Assembly: GCA_014526335.1 (NCBI GenBank)
Contig: JACTAT010000118.1
Span: forward strand, 1-64,000
From: Chrysaora quinquecirrha
Taxonomy: Eukaryota > Cnidaria > Scyphozoa > Semaeostomeae > Pelagiidae
Length of the DNA stretch: 64,000 bases
Reading direction: 5' to 3'
A program made the translations under genes and the position numbers. Shown here in pieces: positions 1-11,500 of the stretch. The notes beneath the pieces are model-generated. The model saw only the letters and a list, made by a program, of their open reading frames with translations, was not told the DNA's origin and did not search any database. Every line of letters starts with the position of its first letter. Position 1 is the first letter of the stretch.

Positions 1-1320
1 GCTGACCAAAATAAAAAACCTCAAAGCGGCAATGATGATAACAATAGCAACTCCGGAAGATATCTGGGATTCGGTAACAACCGTTTTGGTAAAGAACAAA
101 CAAAGGAAGCTGGAAAGCCAACTGAAGAGCCTAAAAACAACAATAATGAACCACCGAAAGAACCAGCTGACCAAAATAAAAAACCTCAAAGCGGCAATGA
201 TGATAACAATAGCAACTCCGGAAGATATCAGAGATTCGGTAACAACCGTTTTGGTAAAGAACAAACAAAGGAAGCTGGAAAGCCAACTGAAGAGCCTAAA
301 AACAACAATAATGAACCACCTAAAGAACCAGCTGACCAAAATAAAAAACCTCAAAGCGGCAATGAGGATAACAATAGCAACTCCGGAAGATATCAGAGAT
401 TCGGTAACAACCGTTTTGGTAAAGAACAAACAAAGGAAGCTGGAAAGCCAACTGAAGAGCCTAAAAACAACAATAATGAACCACCGAAAGAACCAGCTGA
501 CCAAAATAAAAAGCCTCAAAGCGGCAATGATGATAACAATAGCAACTCCGGAAGATATCAGAGATTCGGTAACAACCGTTTTGGTAAAGAACAAACAAAG
601 GAAGCTGGAAAGCCAACTGAAGAGCCTAAAAACAACAATAATGAACCACCTAAAGAACCAGCTGACCAAAATAAAAAACCTCAAAGCGGCAATGAGGATA
701 ACAATAGCATTTCCGGAAGATATCAGAGATTCGGTAACAACCGTTTTGGTAAAGAACAAACAAAGGCAGCTGGAAAGCCAACTGAAGAGCCTAAAAACAA
801 CAATAATGAACCACCGAAAGAACCAGCTGACCAAAATAAAAAACCTCAAAGCGGCAATGATGATAACAATAGCAACTCCGGAAGATATCAGAGATTCGGT
901 AACAACCGTTTTGGTAAAGAACAAACAAAGGAACCTGGACAGCCAACTGAAGAGCCTAAAAACAACAATAATGAACCACCGAAAGAACCAGCTGACCAAA
1001 TTAAAAAACCTCAAAGCGGCAATGGTGATAACAATAGCAACTCCGGAAGATATCAGAGATTCGGTAACAACCGTTTTGGTAAAGAACAAACGAAGGAACC
1101 TGGACAGCCAACTGAAGAGCCTAAAAACAACAATAATGAACCACCTAAAGAACAAAGTGACCAAAATAAAAAACCTCAAAGCGGCAATGATGATAACAAT
1201 AGCAACTCAGGAAGATACCAGGGATTCGGTAACAACCGTTTTGGTAACGAACATACGAAGGAAGCTGGAAAGCAAAACGAAGAGCCTAAAAACAAGAATA
1301 ACGACCCATCGAAAGAACCG
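1..1320 (+). repeat. 165-bp tandem repeat, eight units, coding
   Basis: Units start at about 1, 166, 331, 496, 661, 826, 991 and 1156 and are mostly over 95% identical. A ninth, degraded unit follows to about 1430. The period is a multiple of three, so the reading frame is kept. Units alternate in short blocks (GAT/GAG and CCG/CCT variants recur every second unit), which suggests growth by duplication of a two-unit block. The last units diverge most: unit 8 has R-F-G-N instead of R-F-G-K. Confidence 0.95.
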
Positions 1321-1569
1321 GTGGACCAAATTAAAGAACCTCAAAGAAAAAATAACGATGACAACAACAACTCCGGACGATATAGATTTGGTCAAAACAG
1401 TTTAGGTAAAGAAAAATCTAAGGAAGCTGCAAACCAGGTTCGTGGTCTCACTGGGGACCTTGGTGACAAAAACTGGTCACCGTTAAAGAGAAGCAGAGAA
1501 AGAATCTACACAGCCCATAAAAGAAGTAAAACAAATATCAGTAAAAGGAAAAATCATTTTCCAGTCTGA
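1..1569 (+). CDS. Tandem-repeat, N/K/P/E-rich protein with RFG-K motifs (5' partial)
   Basis: Frame 1 is open from the first base to TGA at 1567-1569 (522 codons). It contains no ATG, so the start lies upstream of the window. The protein is eight copies of a 55-residue unit plus a diverged ninth and a basic C-terminal tail of about 45 residues. Each unit has a hydrophilic N/K/Q/P/E-rich stretch and a core reading G-R-Y-Q-R-F-G-N-N-R-F-G-K-E. Frame +2 is also open for 457 codons, but unit-to-unit changes favour frame 1: CCG/CCT (Pro), AAA/AAG (Lys) and ACA/ACG (Thr) are silent in frame 1 and partly non-silent in frame 2. R-F-G-K followed by E resembles amidation/cleavage sites of RFamide precursors, but no signal peptide is visible because the N-terminus is outside. 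A structural disordered repeat protein is the main alternative. I do not recognise an orthologue. Confidence 0.7.
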   Translation, partial: ADQNKKPQSGNDDNNSNSGRYLGFGNNRFGKEQTKEAGKPTEEPKNNNNEPPKEPADQNKKPQSGNDDNNSNSGRYQRFGNNRFGKEQTKEAGKPTEEPKNNNNEPPKEPADQNKKPQSGNEDNNSNSGRYQRFGNNRFGKEQTKEAGKPTEEPKNNNNEPPKEPADQNKKPQSGNDDNNSNSGRYQRFGNNRFGKEQTKEAGKPTEEPKNNNNEPPKEPADQNKKPQSGNEDNNSISGRYQRFGNNRFGKEQTKAAGKPTEEPKNNNNEPPKEPADQNKKPQSGNDDNNSNSGRYQRFGNNRFGKEQTKEPGQPTEEPKNNNNEPPKEPADQIKKPQSGNGDNNSNSGRYQRFGNNRFGKEQTKEPGQPTEEPKNNNNEPPKEQSDQNKKPQSGNDDNNSNSGRYQGFGNNRFGNEHTKEAGKQNEEPKNKNNDPSKEPVDQIKEPQRKNNDDNNNSGRYRFGQNSLGKEKSKEAANQVRGLTGDLGDKNWSPLKRSRERIYTAHKRSKTNISKRKNHFPV

Positions 1570-2586
1570 GTCTTCATCGTTTACATTAGAATCATTCTGA
1601 TATTGAATGGTTTTAAGGTGAACCTATTTATTCATAACCACATACTGTAGAGACTACTTGTAAAATTTTTTTAACCCTATACAGTATTGTACATTCAGTT
1701 TCAATAGAGTTTTTATATGAATGATTAAGTAGGTTTTTTGGCTTACAGTTGATTTGTTAACAAGATTTGTTTTCCTTTATATTGTTTTCTTGCGGATAGG
1801 ATTTACTGTGAACTCTTTCCCTGTAAAAGCAACATTCAAGATGCAAATCAAAAAGCAGCTAAAACTTGGTTTCATGTGTGAATTGGTGTGAATGTTTGGT
1901 TTTCCTAGACAGGGAAATGCCTCTTTCTACTTGCAAATTGCATAATCCTAAATCTTATGTGAATTTGGGTTGCCGATGACAAAGGAATGAATTTCATATC
2001 GGATGGGGAATTGGGAGTCCCCGTTTAGACTATGCCGGTATGAAATGAATTGTCTTAGGGAGGCAGCTTCTTGGAGTACGGTGGCGGATGTGAAGTAACT
2101 ACAGTGGGGCCATATCATGATTGCCGTGGCGGATGCTCATTACGGTGGGTGATACCATGGAGTACGGGGATATTTAGTACGATGGGATGAAATACGATAT
2201 CATCGTGATTCAGACACGGGTGTCAACTATTTTCTGCTTTGGCAACAATTAAAGCTTCATAGCGCATAAGAATCTCAATTTTTGCCAAAACCAGAGAATA
2301 TTTGACTCCCATGTTTGATTTAGATTTTTTGTGTACATCCGAAATCAACAGCCTGAAAGCCGTTTGAGTGGAAGGTTTTCGAATGGAATTTGATCCTACC
2401 CACCCCGAAATGAGCGCGTGTCCTGCGTGGAGCGCGTCTTTTTGTGTCTTCTGAAAACCAATCAGATGAAGGAATGCAGTGCTGTGACTTCCGCCATTTT
2501 GGGAGTGAGCTTGACAAACTCCGGCAGCCACTGTAATGAGGAAATAGAAGAACAGGCTTCCAGACAGATTTTCCCTTCATATAAAG
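1570..2586. other. Intergenic region between the repeat-protein gene and ACTR3
   Basis: It holds the 3' UTR of the upstream gene and the 5' UTR/promoter of ACTR3. No canonical AATAAA was seen just after the stop at 1569. A short GGTGG-core minisatellite lies at 2071-2215. The small ORFs on both strands here look like chance; none joins to a recognised exon. Confidence 0.6.
2071..2215. repeat. Degenerate GGTGG-core minisatellite
   Basis: Imperfect copies of a motif like GAGTACGGTGGCGGATGT, with ATACCATGG and ATCATGATTGC spacers. The same motif set recurs at 51836-52066 in the DPP-like gene, so it is a dispersed minisatellite family. Confidence 0.6.
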
Positions 2587-5500
2587 ATGGCAATGCGACA
2601 GCCAGCTGCAGTCATTGACAATGGAACTGGGTATGTATTCGTTATCATCTGAACAACATTTCGAAAGCACAAAGGAGGCGATCATGTTTCAACATTGAGA
2701 CAATGCCATTTTTGAAAGAAGTGGGCCTATAAATATCGATACAATACTGATGGCCTAGATAGGCCGAGTCGGTCTGTATCGATCCAACAATGTCGCCTGT
2801 TCATTTCCTCTAAACTTGAACTTGTTATCTTGGCAATGCTGGCTTCTTCCGTCCTTTTTGACCATCAAGGGCAAGGCATTATTGGGTGGAGGCCAGTCTG
2901 GAATGTATAAAATTTGTACGCCGGAAAACAAAATCTGAGGTTCTCCATGTACGCCAGTCACATGGGCAGTGTGGCGAGGTGCACCACTCTAGGGGGGTCT
3001 GGGGGTATGCTCCCCCAGAAAATTTTGCAAATTAAAGCCTCTACTTTGTCTCAGAGAAGCCGGTTTTCATATAGATTGTTCACAACAATCAACTTTTTAT
3101 CACACTGCAAAATATTTGTACGCCAGTCGGTGAATTAAGCAAAATGTACACCAAAGTGTACGCCAAAAATCAATCTTGTACGCCGGACATGTCCGGTGTA
3201 CAGCCTTTAGATTCCAGACTGGGGTGGAGGGACAAAAGCATAAGGCAAAGGCAGGCGTAGTAAAGGCCAAAGGGGCTACAGTACTTGATTGCCTGTAAAA
3301 AGAGACCAAAGTTGAAGTTAGAAGTATGTGAATGTCACTACCCAGCCATCCCACTGCAGTGTATCACTCAGTTAACACCTAGGAATCTATATCTTTAATT
3401 TCTGTCCGATATGCCAAAATGCCCATTAATCAAGGTTGATGTCAAGTTTGGACCACTTTTCTAAAGAAATATACATAATTATTCCACCTTTATTGCACAA
3501 AAATTGTAGACCTTTAAAGCCGATAAAAACAGTGGTTTCTTTGACAAATACTTGGAGTCAAAATAAAACTTCATTGATATAAATTACAATTGAAAGATTG
3601 AATGAATGTTGTTTGAGTGTTAGTATTTTTGAGTCGCTAGTTCCTGTAAAACTGTATAAGCTCACTATGTGTCAGTCCAATCTGCAGAGAATGGGGTGTG
3701 CACACACAAGAAGAACAATAGGAAAGAACAATAGAAATATGCTTCTAAGCCTGTTTTGGTAAATTTGTGGTGAACAACACTCAATAGTCACTTTGAAAGA
3801 AGTTCTTCTTTCTCAAAAAGACCATAAGGAAATCTTCACAACTTTCACTTCAAACCTCTGTTGCCCAATATTTGTCGTCATTGGAAACCATCTATTACCT
3901 ACTAAAAACATATTGCTAGGAAGCCTTGCCAGTTCCCTAAAGGATGTATTATAGATTCATTCAAATAGCTTAGTATTTCTCAACTTAAGCCAGTCTGGGA
4001 TCTAATGGCTGTACACGGACATCCACCATACACGATTGATTTTTGGCATACACTTTGGTGTACATTTTGCTTAATTCATCAACTGGCTTACAAATATTTT
4101 GCAGTGTGATAAAAAAGAGTTGATTGTTGTATATGAAAACAGGCTTCTCTGAGGCAAAGTAGAGGCTTCAATCTTCAAAATTTTCTGGGGGAGCATACCC
4201 CCAGACCCCCCTACAATTATGTTGCCACACTGCCCATATGACTGGCCTACATGGAGAATCTCAGATTTTTTTGTCTGGCATACAAATTTTATACATTCCA
4301 AACTGGAACTTAAGCCCAGGGCCATAGCGACAAGGGGGTGTGACACTTCCTAGGAAAGTTGTCCTTCCGCAAATTTGAGGCAAACAGATTTTTTCGGCAA
4401 TAGTAGCTAAGAGGGAGAAATGTTGCAAATCAAAAGAAAGAGAAGAAACTTGATATATCTTGATATTGTGTTGGCAAATATCGGGAAAAGTGTTGCACAT
4501 AGCTCGCAGAATCTTACTAGCTTCCAGTTTCCAAAGCTGCCGACATTTGGCTGTCAATAACAGCTAAGTAGTTGCTATGGAGGAGCAAATGCCAAAAGCA
4601 AATGCTTCCAAACAATCTAATTGTATTTGCATTTGCACATTTGCCAGCCATAAAAGATACAAGCATGCAGCAGAGAGTTTGGAGATACAATAAACAGGGT
4701 CACCAACACTGGTCTTGTCTAAAGCTAGAGGTCGAGCCCTCTATCAACGCTCTGCATGTACAGTTAGGGAGGATAGAATCAAAAGCTAAAACAGCGTTAA
4801 TGTATCTTGGATGTAATTTAAGCTTCTAGCAAATGATCACAATGTTGTTGTTCAACAGCTGAAAAAGTTACGTTCAACAACATTCTAGAGTTCAAATTTT
4901 CAAAAATTTTCTGTGGGAGCAAGCCCTGACCCTTTGCATTTGTGACCTTCCTTTCTGTGATGTCCCATCTAGGGTATTTGATATATGTATAATAATCCTG
5001 GTTTTATGCAAAAGATAGGAACTGAAAAGAAACTCTCCAAGGAAAGGTCAACAGTAAAGCAACACCCATTTAAAAAACTACACCACTTTTGTCATCATCA
5101 GCAAATACTGTGTGACACCCCCCGTAATTGAGTCCTAGCTACAGCCCTACAAGCCAATCAAATTTGATGTGCCAGTTGGCAGCAGTGGGGAAACAGGGGA
5201 GATAAACAAACTGTGCAGGGTGGCAACAATGGTAGGCTTAACCTTTATGTACGAGTAGTTATCTAACTCCAACGTAACTCAGAAGGTCTTGATATCATAA
5301 GGAAACTACACTTCAGCAATATTTTATAATTTTTTAGATATTTTGCCGAATTCTGCCATATAATTATGTTTTTTTCGCAAAACACTAAGTATGCTAGAGA
5401 TCATAGCTCATTATTTTTGTGAAATAGGCAATTGATTTACCATTATTCTACATATTTGAGCTGGCCGAAGTGTTTTCTATTGGAAAAAAGTTTCAATTCC

Positions 5501-8500
5501 AGATTTATGACATCATCAAAATGTATGACGTCATGATAATAAAAAATTATTAAAATGCAAATAATGTGAGCAAATTGTTAATCGTTCGAAAGTCCTTGAC
5601 GAGACAAGTTCAGTGATGTATGTTATATTTTAATTGGCCAGATAATAAAAGGATAATTAGCTTATTAGCCTATTTGCTGTGACTGCTGTCCAAATATGGG
5701 CATTGTCTGGTCACATGACTTAGTTAATTGACATAAAATTTGTCTCAACTTGTAGGGTATAAGTTTTAGTAAAAGTCAGTCGAATTCAACCACTTAAAGG
5801 TATAAAGTTTAAGATTGATCATTGGAAGACAAAAATGCCCCCCTTGTGAAGTGGGTTAATATAACTCCATTTGGTCTTTTCTTCCATAGATATACAAAAC
5901 TGGGTTTTGCTGGTAACACAGAACCTCAGTATATTATGCCATCAGGTAAGAGAATCTTGAATTACATATTGTACACAGTAGGTGGGTCAGTATTCTTAGG
6001 TATTCCAATAATATCATAGAACTCTCTCACTCTTCTAGTCATACTGTATTATTTAATAAACATCCAAGAGCCAGCAGTATTACAAGTGTTATATTATAAG
6101 CATTCTGACTGAATGAATGCTCCTAATCTACAAATACAAAATGTCAATATAGGAACTGAAAGAAAAAAATATTAAGAAATAAGTATTTTCACGCTAGTGA
6201 ATCTATACATACTACTGTGCTGGAAACACACTACTGTGGTGGGTTACTATGCTTGATGTGCTGGGTTATTATGCTTGTTGTGGCGGTGTTTTTTGCATAC
6301 TGTGGTGGATACGCACTACTATGGTGGGTTATTATGCTTGATGTGGACCGTTATTATGCTTGATGTGGTGGTGTTTTTTGCATACTGTGATGGATAAGCA
6401 CTACTGTGGTGGGCTATTATGCTTGATGTGGTGAGCTATTATGCTTGATGTGGTGATGTTTCTTGCATACTGTTGTGGATAAGCACTACTGTGGTGGGTA
6501 GCACCACCACATCAAGCATAATAACCCACCAAATCAAGCATAATAGCCCGCCACAGTAGTGCGTATTGTATCCACCACAGTACGCAAAAAACACCATCAC
6601 AGTAGAGCTCACAAAAATGTTCACAATTTCATTGTCTGTCACTCAAGCTGAAAATTAGGATTTATTTGTTGTTTGGAAAAAAATTAATCACATTTTGGAA
6701 GTCATGCCTTGTGAATTTGTTACAAAGTACAAGGGCATGTCCTTGGATTATTGCAAAGATTGTCTTCAAAAATAGTGATATAAGAACCACTTCTTGTTTA
6801 TTCTAACATATTTTCATATAATTTGTTTGTATTTTTTAAGCAATTGCAGTGAAAGAAACTGGGAAAGTTGGTGGAAAAGGTAGCATAAGAGGGATAGATG
6901 ACTTAGGTAAGAGCCTTTTTTAAGCATAACTCATTTTTAAAAGCAAGCAGGCAATAGTTCATGACTTGTTGCCAATGCTTGAGTTTACTGCACCTTTTTA
7001 TCCTGCGGACATTGTAGATTATGAGCATATGTATGTGCTCCCTACAATTGATCACATTTTTGATAAAATTTGCCACTTTTTCATCCAATGTGAAACTTCA
7101 TGAGACATTTCATAACTTAATATTTATTAGTTGTGTACATTTGCCACTGCATTCAATCATTATATCTTAATTCACAGATTTTCATATTGGGGACAGTGCT
7201 ATAGATGTACCTGCATATTCAACAAAGGTTAGTTTTCTAACTTGGATTATTGATGCCCATTTAAGATCATTATTATCAAGCATGTTTAGCTTGCAGTGCA
7301 TGCACTGTTCGCCTCATGCAATGCTGCATATTATTTTTGAAAGTTTTTGCCACTTGTCCCTGTCTTCAGCTATTTCTCTTAACCTGGTCAGATCTTCATT
7401 AATTTTAAATTGTTGTGCTTCCAGATCATGTTTACTATTTGTTTCAACAATGTCATATTGTAATATCACTGGCAGCATTCGTCTCTGGTTTCCTCTATAT
7501 TTCTTAGCATTATCTGGCTTGTTGACATGGTGTCTGCAGTGGAAGTCTCCAAATGTTCTCCATCAAGTTTCTTTCATATCTTTGCTTATTTGTCTTTCTT
7601 CGCATTTGTCATACAATTGTTTGTTTGTTAAACATCGGTAGTTTGGTGATATTCTCCTCAGTTGCTTGCGTCATGCCCTTGAGATATTTGTTCTTTTGTT
7701 TGTAGATAAAACATTTTCTTTTCAATTTTCTATGATGAGATTCAAAACATATATGACAAGAAGAGTAGTTAACCAAATCATCGCATCATGTCTGAAATAA
7801 ATAAAGCCTTTGGATTTTTGTAAAAAGGGTCGTTTTCCTACTTTTAAGTCCTAAATTGTTGGATATGTTCAAGACTATTTTACCTTCTATTCTATTTGCC
7901 TAATGGAAAACTTTGCCCAACAAATATTCCGTCAATTTTTAATTTTTATTCATTTAAGTCTTTGCATACGTGAATTGTCTCAGGTTATAACATGTTTTCT
8001 CTGTTCTTCTTAATTAGTGGCCTATAAGACACGGTATTGTGGAAGATTGGGATTTGATGGCAAGTACCCTTAAAGTTTTATCATATTCTGCTTTCTTTTA
8101 ACGTAGAAGGCCAACGAGTAATTGAAAGATTGAAATTATAACATTTCTTGCCTTTTTCAAGTTTTTATTTGACGACAAGTTGATAAAAGGAAGTATAACA
8201 ATCATTTTCAATATCTAGGAACGATTCTGGGAACAATGTATATTCAAATACCTTCGAGCTGAGCCTGAAGATCATTACTTTTTGCTGGTAAGCTGTTTCT
8301 AAATTTAATCATTTGCCTTCAATGAAAAATAGGCCTGAACCTCATTCATAACCATGAGAAAGTGCATTGAAGAGACTAATGTTTAAACATACTTCTTTGG
8401 AAAATGTTACTTATTGCTTGCTGATTCATAATGCCTATTATACCATTTTTCATTGATAAATCACCACATCGTTTATTTAATTTGAAGATCAATATTGTGG

Positions 8501-11500
8501 CGTTAGTAGAGATAGATGTTTATGAAGCACCTGAAAACTTTAACTGATATGTTTCCTCAGGGAAAACAATGAACAGCAGGATCAGCAAGATAAAAAGGTT
8601 TTTGCAGGAGCATGGTCACTAGTTTTTTTGTTGACTATGGTGAAAGAATATCAACTTTGTACTTAGAATATGGACTGAAGAAAGTAATCTCTCCGTTCCT
8701 TTCAAAAGTGAAGTAGCGACCTCGTAGTTTCTATATCAATCTATCTGTCAATGCCAGTAATATGGGTAAAACAGCGCTGCTTGATGCATTTATCTGAGAG
8801 AGTTGTTTTATGAAATTTGATCAGGTAAAGGGAAGGCATTTATTAGACAGAGGTGTTTTGTGCAGTTTGGTCAGGCAAAGGAGAGGCGTTTGTTATAGAG
8901 AGTTGTTTTTTTTTAAAGAAGCATTTATTTGAGGTGAGAAATTTATGAGAGGAAATATGGTGTGTGTAATTCGTTGATGGAATCAGTTATGCTGATGCTT
9001 CTTTCACTGCATTCAGTGCTATTCTAAATTGTGAATGACAATAGTTCAGTATTTTTAATGTTGGGTACTTCTCTTGCAATTCTAGACTGAACCACCATTA
9101 AATACGCCGGAAAATCGAGAATACACTGCAGGTATAACTATATGACTTCAGATCACTTTGAGGATGAAATAAGATCCAATTACCTGAACTCAGAAAAACT
9201 TTTTAGGGCTATAGCTTTTCTAGTTTTACTGCAACTTTTGGAACGTCTTCAAGATTCTTAACTGTCCAGTGAATTGCTGTTAATTGTCAGAACCATAAAG
9301 ATATTTTGAAAGCACTGCAAATCGATGTTTTGACTGAAAATGAAAGTGATGTTCGGTTGTTTCTTTCTGTCTACATTTGCAAACGATGTAAGACAATAAA
9401 ATATTTGTTAATCTTTGTAGAAATCATGTTCGAATCATTCAATGTTCCTGGGCTATATATTGCAGTACAGGTAACTACAGCCAGTTTTTTTTTTACCACT
9501 GTCTCCTTATTGTCGTTGCATTGAATTTCAGTCTTGTTAACCCTATCTTAGCTTGGCTTTTCAGACATAGAACCGTGGCGTCTGTCTTTATCTCACAAAT
9601 TGCTGGAGATAGAATTTCCAAATTGGCTTGAAAGTTGTGTATTATAAATAGTCAAGAAAACGAAAAAACAAAAAAGCTTATTCCTATTTTGTTTCGTATT
9701 TAAGTGTGATGAGTTCATGATTGTGAAATAACATGAAGCCTTGGCCAAAAAACTCGATTTTTCACTCAATCTTTCTCTTGACATTCGACTGACTCGACAA
9801 GGTGGCCAAACGATTCTGTTTTCGATCAATAACACCTTCTTCACTCGACTTTTTTGATCGAGACCAAACTTCATTCAATAATATCATTCTGCGCCACTCT
9901 ACTCACTCGGCAAGGTGGCGAAACGAGTCGATTTTTCACTCGATTTCTTGTCAAGTGAAAAAATTAGTGAAAAATCGAGTCGTTTGGCCGGGGCTAAAGA
10001 GTTAAAGTTCGACGTAAAGTTTTGGTTCAGATACAGAAAAGGCATAAGATAACGTAAAATTTTGCTCCATTTTGTACTTTCAGGTCAAAAAGAATGACAA
10101 TGTCTCTGTTAGTTTTTTTCGAAAAGTTCGTTGCTATGGGAGCAGAGATATTTATAGAACACCCACAACTGCTTAGTTTCGTAAAAAAGGATTGAAACAA
10201 AACTTACTGTTCACCAGGGCTTTTCTGATTGTATTTTCGGCACCATAGCCCCCTCCAGGAGATGGTATTTGATTTTCGTTTACCTTTGCAGGCTGTGTTA
10301 GCTTTGGCTGCTTCATGGACATCAAGGCAAGTTGGAGACAGGACACTTACTGGAACTGTTATTGATTCTGGTGATGGTGTAACTCATGTCATACCTGTGG
10401 TAAGTTAATCACGCTTTACACAGTTTAAAAATTTAAAAATTTTTTAAAGTTTAGAAATTTAGAAAAAGAATGCATTGTTTTGTGAAAGATTTATGTCATT
10501 TCAAAAATCTCGATTACAGCTTTTCTCGATTTCATTAGTTGATAGATGTTGATATTTGTGTATGTGACATATTTCTATGTAACAAATTCAGTTAATGTAT
10601 GTTGATATTTGCATGCCTATCATAAATTTTCATGACAATATTTGAGCCTTTTCCCTGCATAGAAATGATCATGCTAGATACATTAAAGGTTATTGAATAG
10701 TTTTTAATGTTTTCTTAGGCTGAAGGGTATGTCATTGGAAGCTGTATCAAGCATATCCCAATAGCAGGAAGAGACATTACATATTTCATTCAACAACTGT
10801 TAAGAGAAAGAGAGACAGGTATTCCAGTTGAGCAATCACTCGAAACAGCAAAGGCTATTAAGGTAAAGACTCTTTTCTTCTAACTCTTCGTGTCTGATGT
10901 TGCCTGTAGATACTCGTTATCAACAGAAATCACTACAAATGCACTGCACTAGCTTTTGCCTTCAAGTTGACAACAACTTATACTATGCAGATGTCCCGCC
11001 CCTTTGTTTTAAATCATATAGTTATGCAGTGAGTACTTAAAGAATCCTCTGATGATATTTCTTGCTCAAGTTGGCAATGCTTTCTGCTGCACAACAAGTT
11101 ACTCCCTATACACAACCTTGTTAAACTCATGAATAGACTTATTACCTAAGTCGTAGTTTTCGTAGTAAGAAACAGGAAGAAACTCGATATTCGCATTTGA
11201 CTTTGCAAATTCAAAAATTCGTCATTCAGTTTTACTCTGTACAGTGATCAGCTAAAACTCTTTTAACTGTTTTTCTCTTAGTAAAAGAGATTTCCAGTGG
11301 TACCATCGAAATTCCTAACCATCTTTTCACAAGTAAAACAGAAACATTTATCGAATATAATCACCTTCCTTGTCTTTAAATATAAATTTCAATTGAAATT
11401 CAGCTTCTGAAATGCTTCAGTTTGATAGGTCCCGCTTTTTTTCTAGCGCTAATGACCGGGTTTTTACTATCTGATGATGACTCCCACTTCACCCAGCAGT

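Noticed and set aside
32..1405. 457-codon ORF in frame +2 over the 165-bp repeat
   Set aside because: It exists because the unit lacks stops in two frames. Silent substitutions between units fit frame +1, and only frame +1 continues into a non-repeat C-terminus.
7282..7641. 119-codon plus-strand ORF in ACTR3 intron 4
   Set aside because: It is hydrophobic with no motif; the opposite strand reads more like a decayed retroelement, so this is a shadow.
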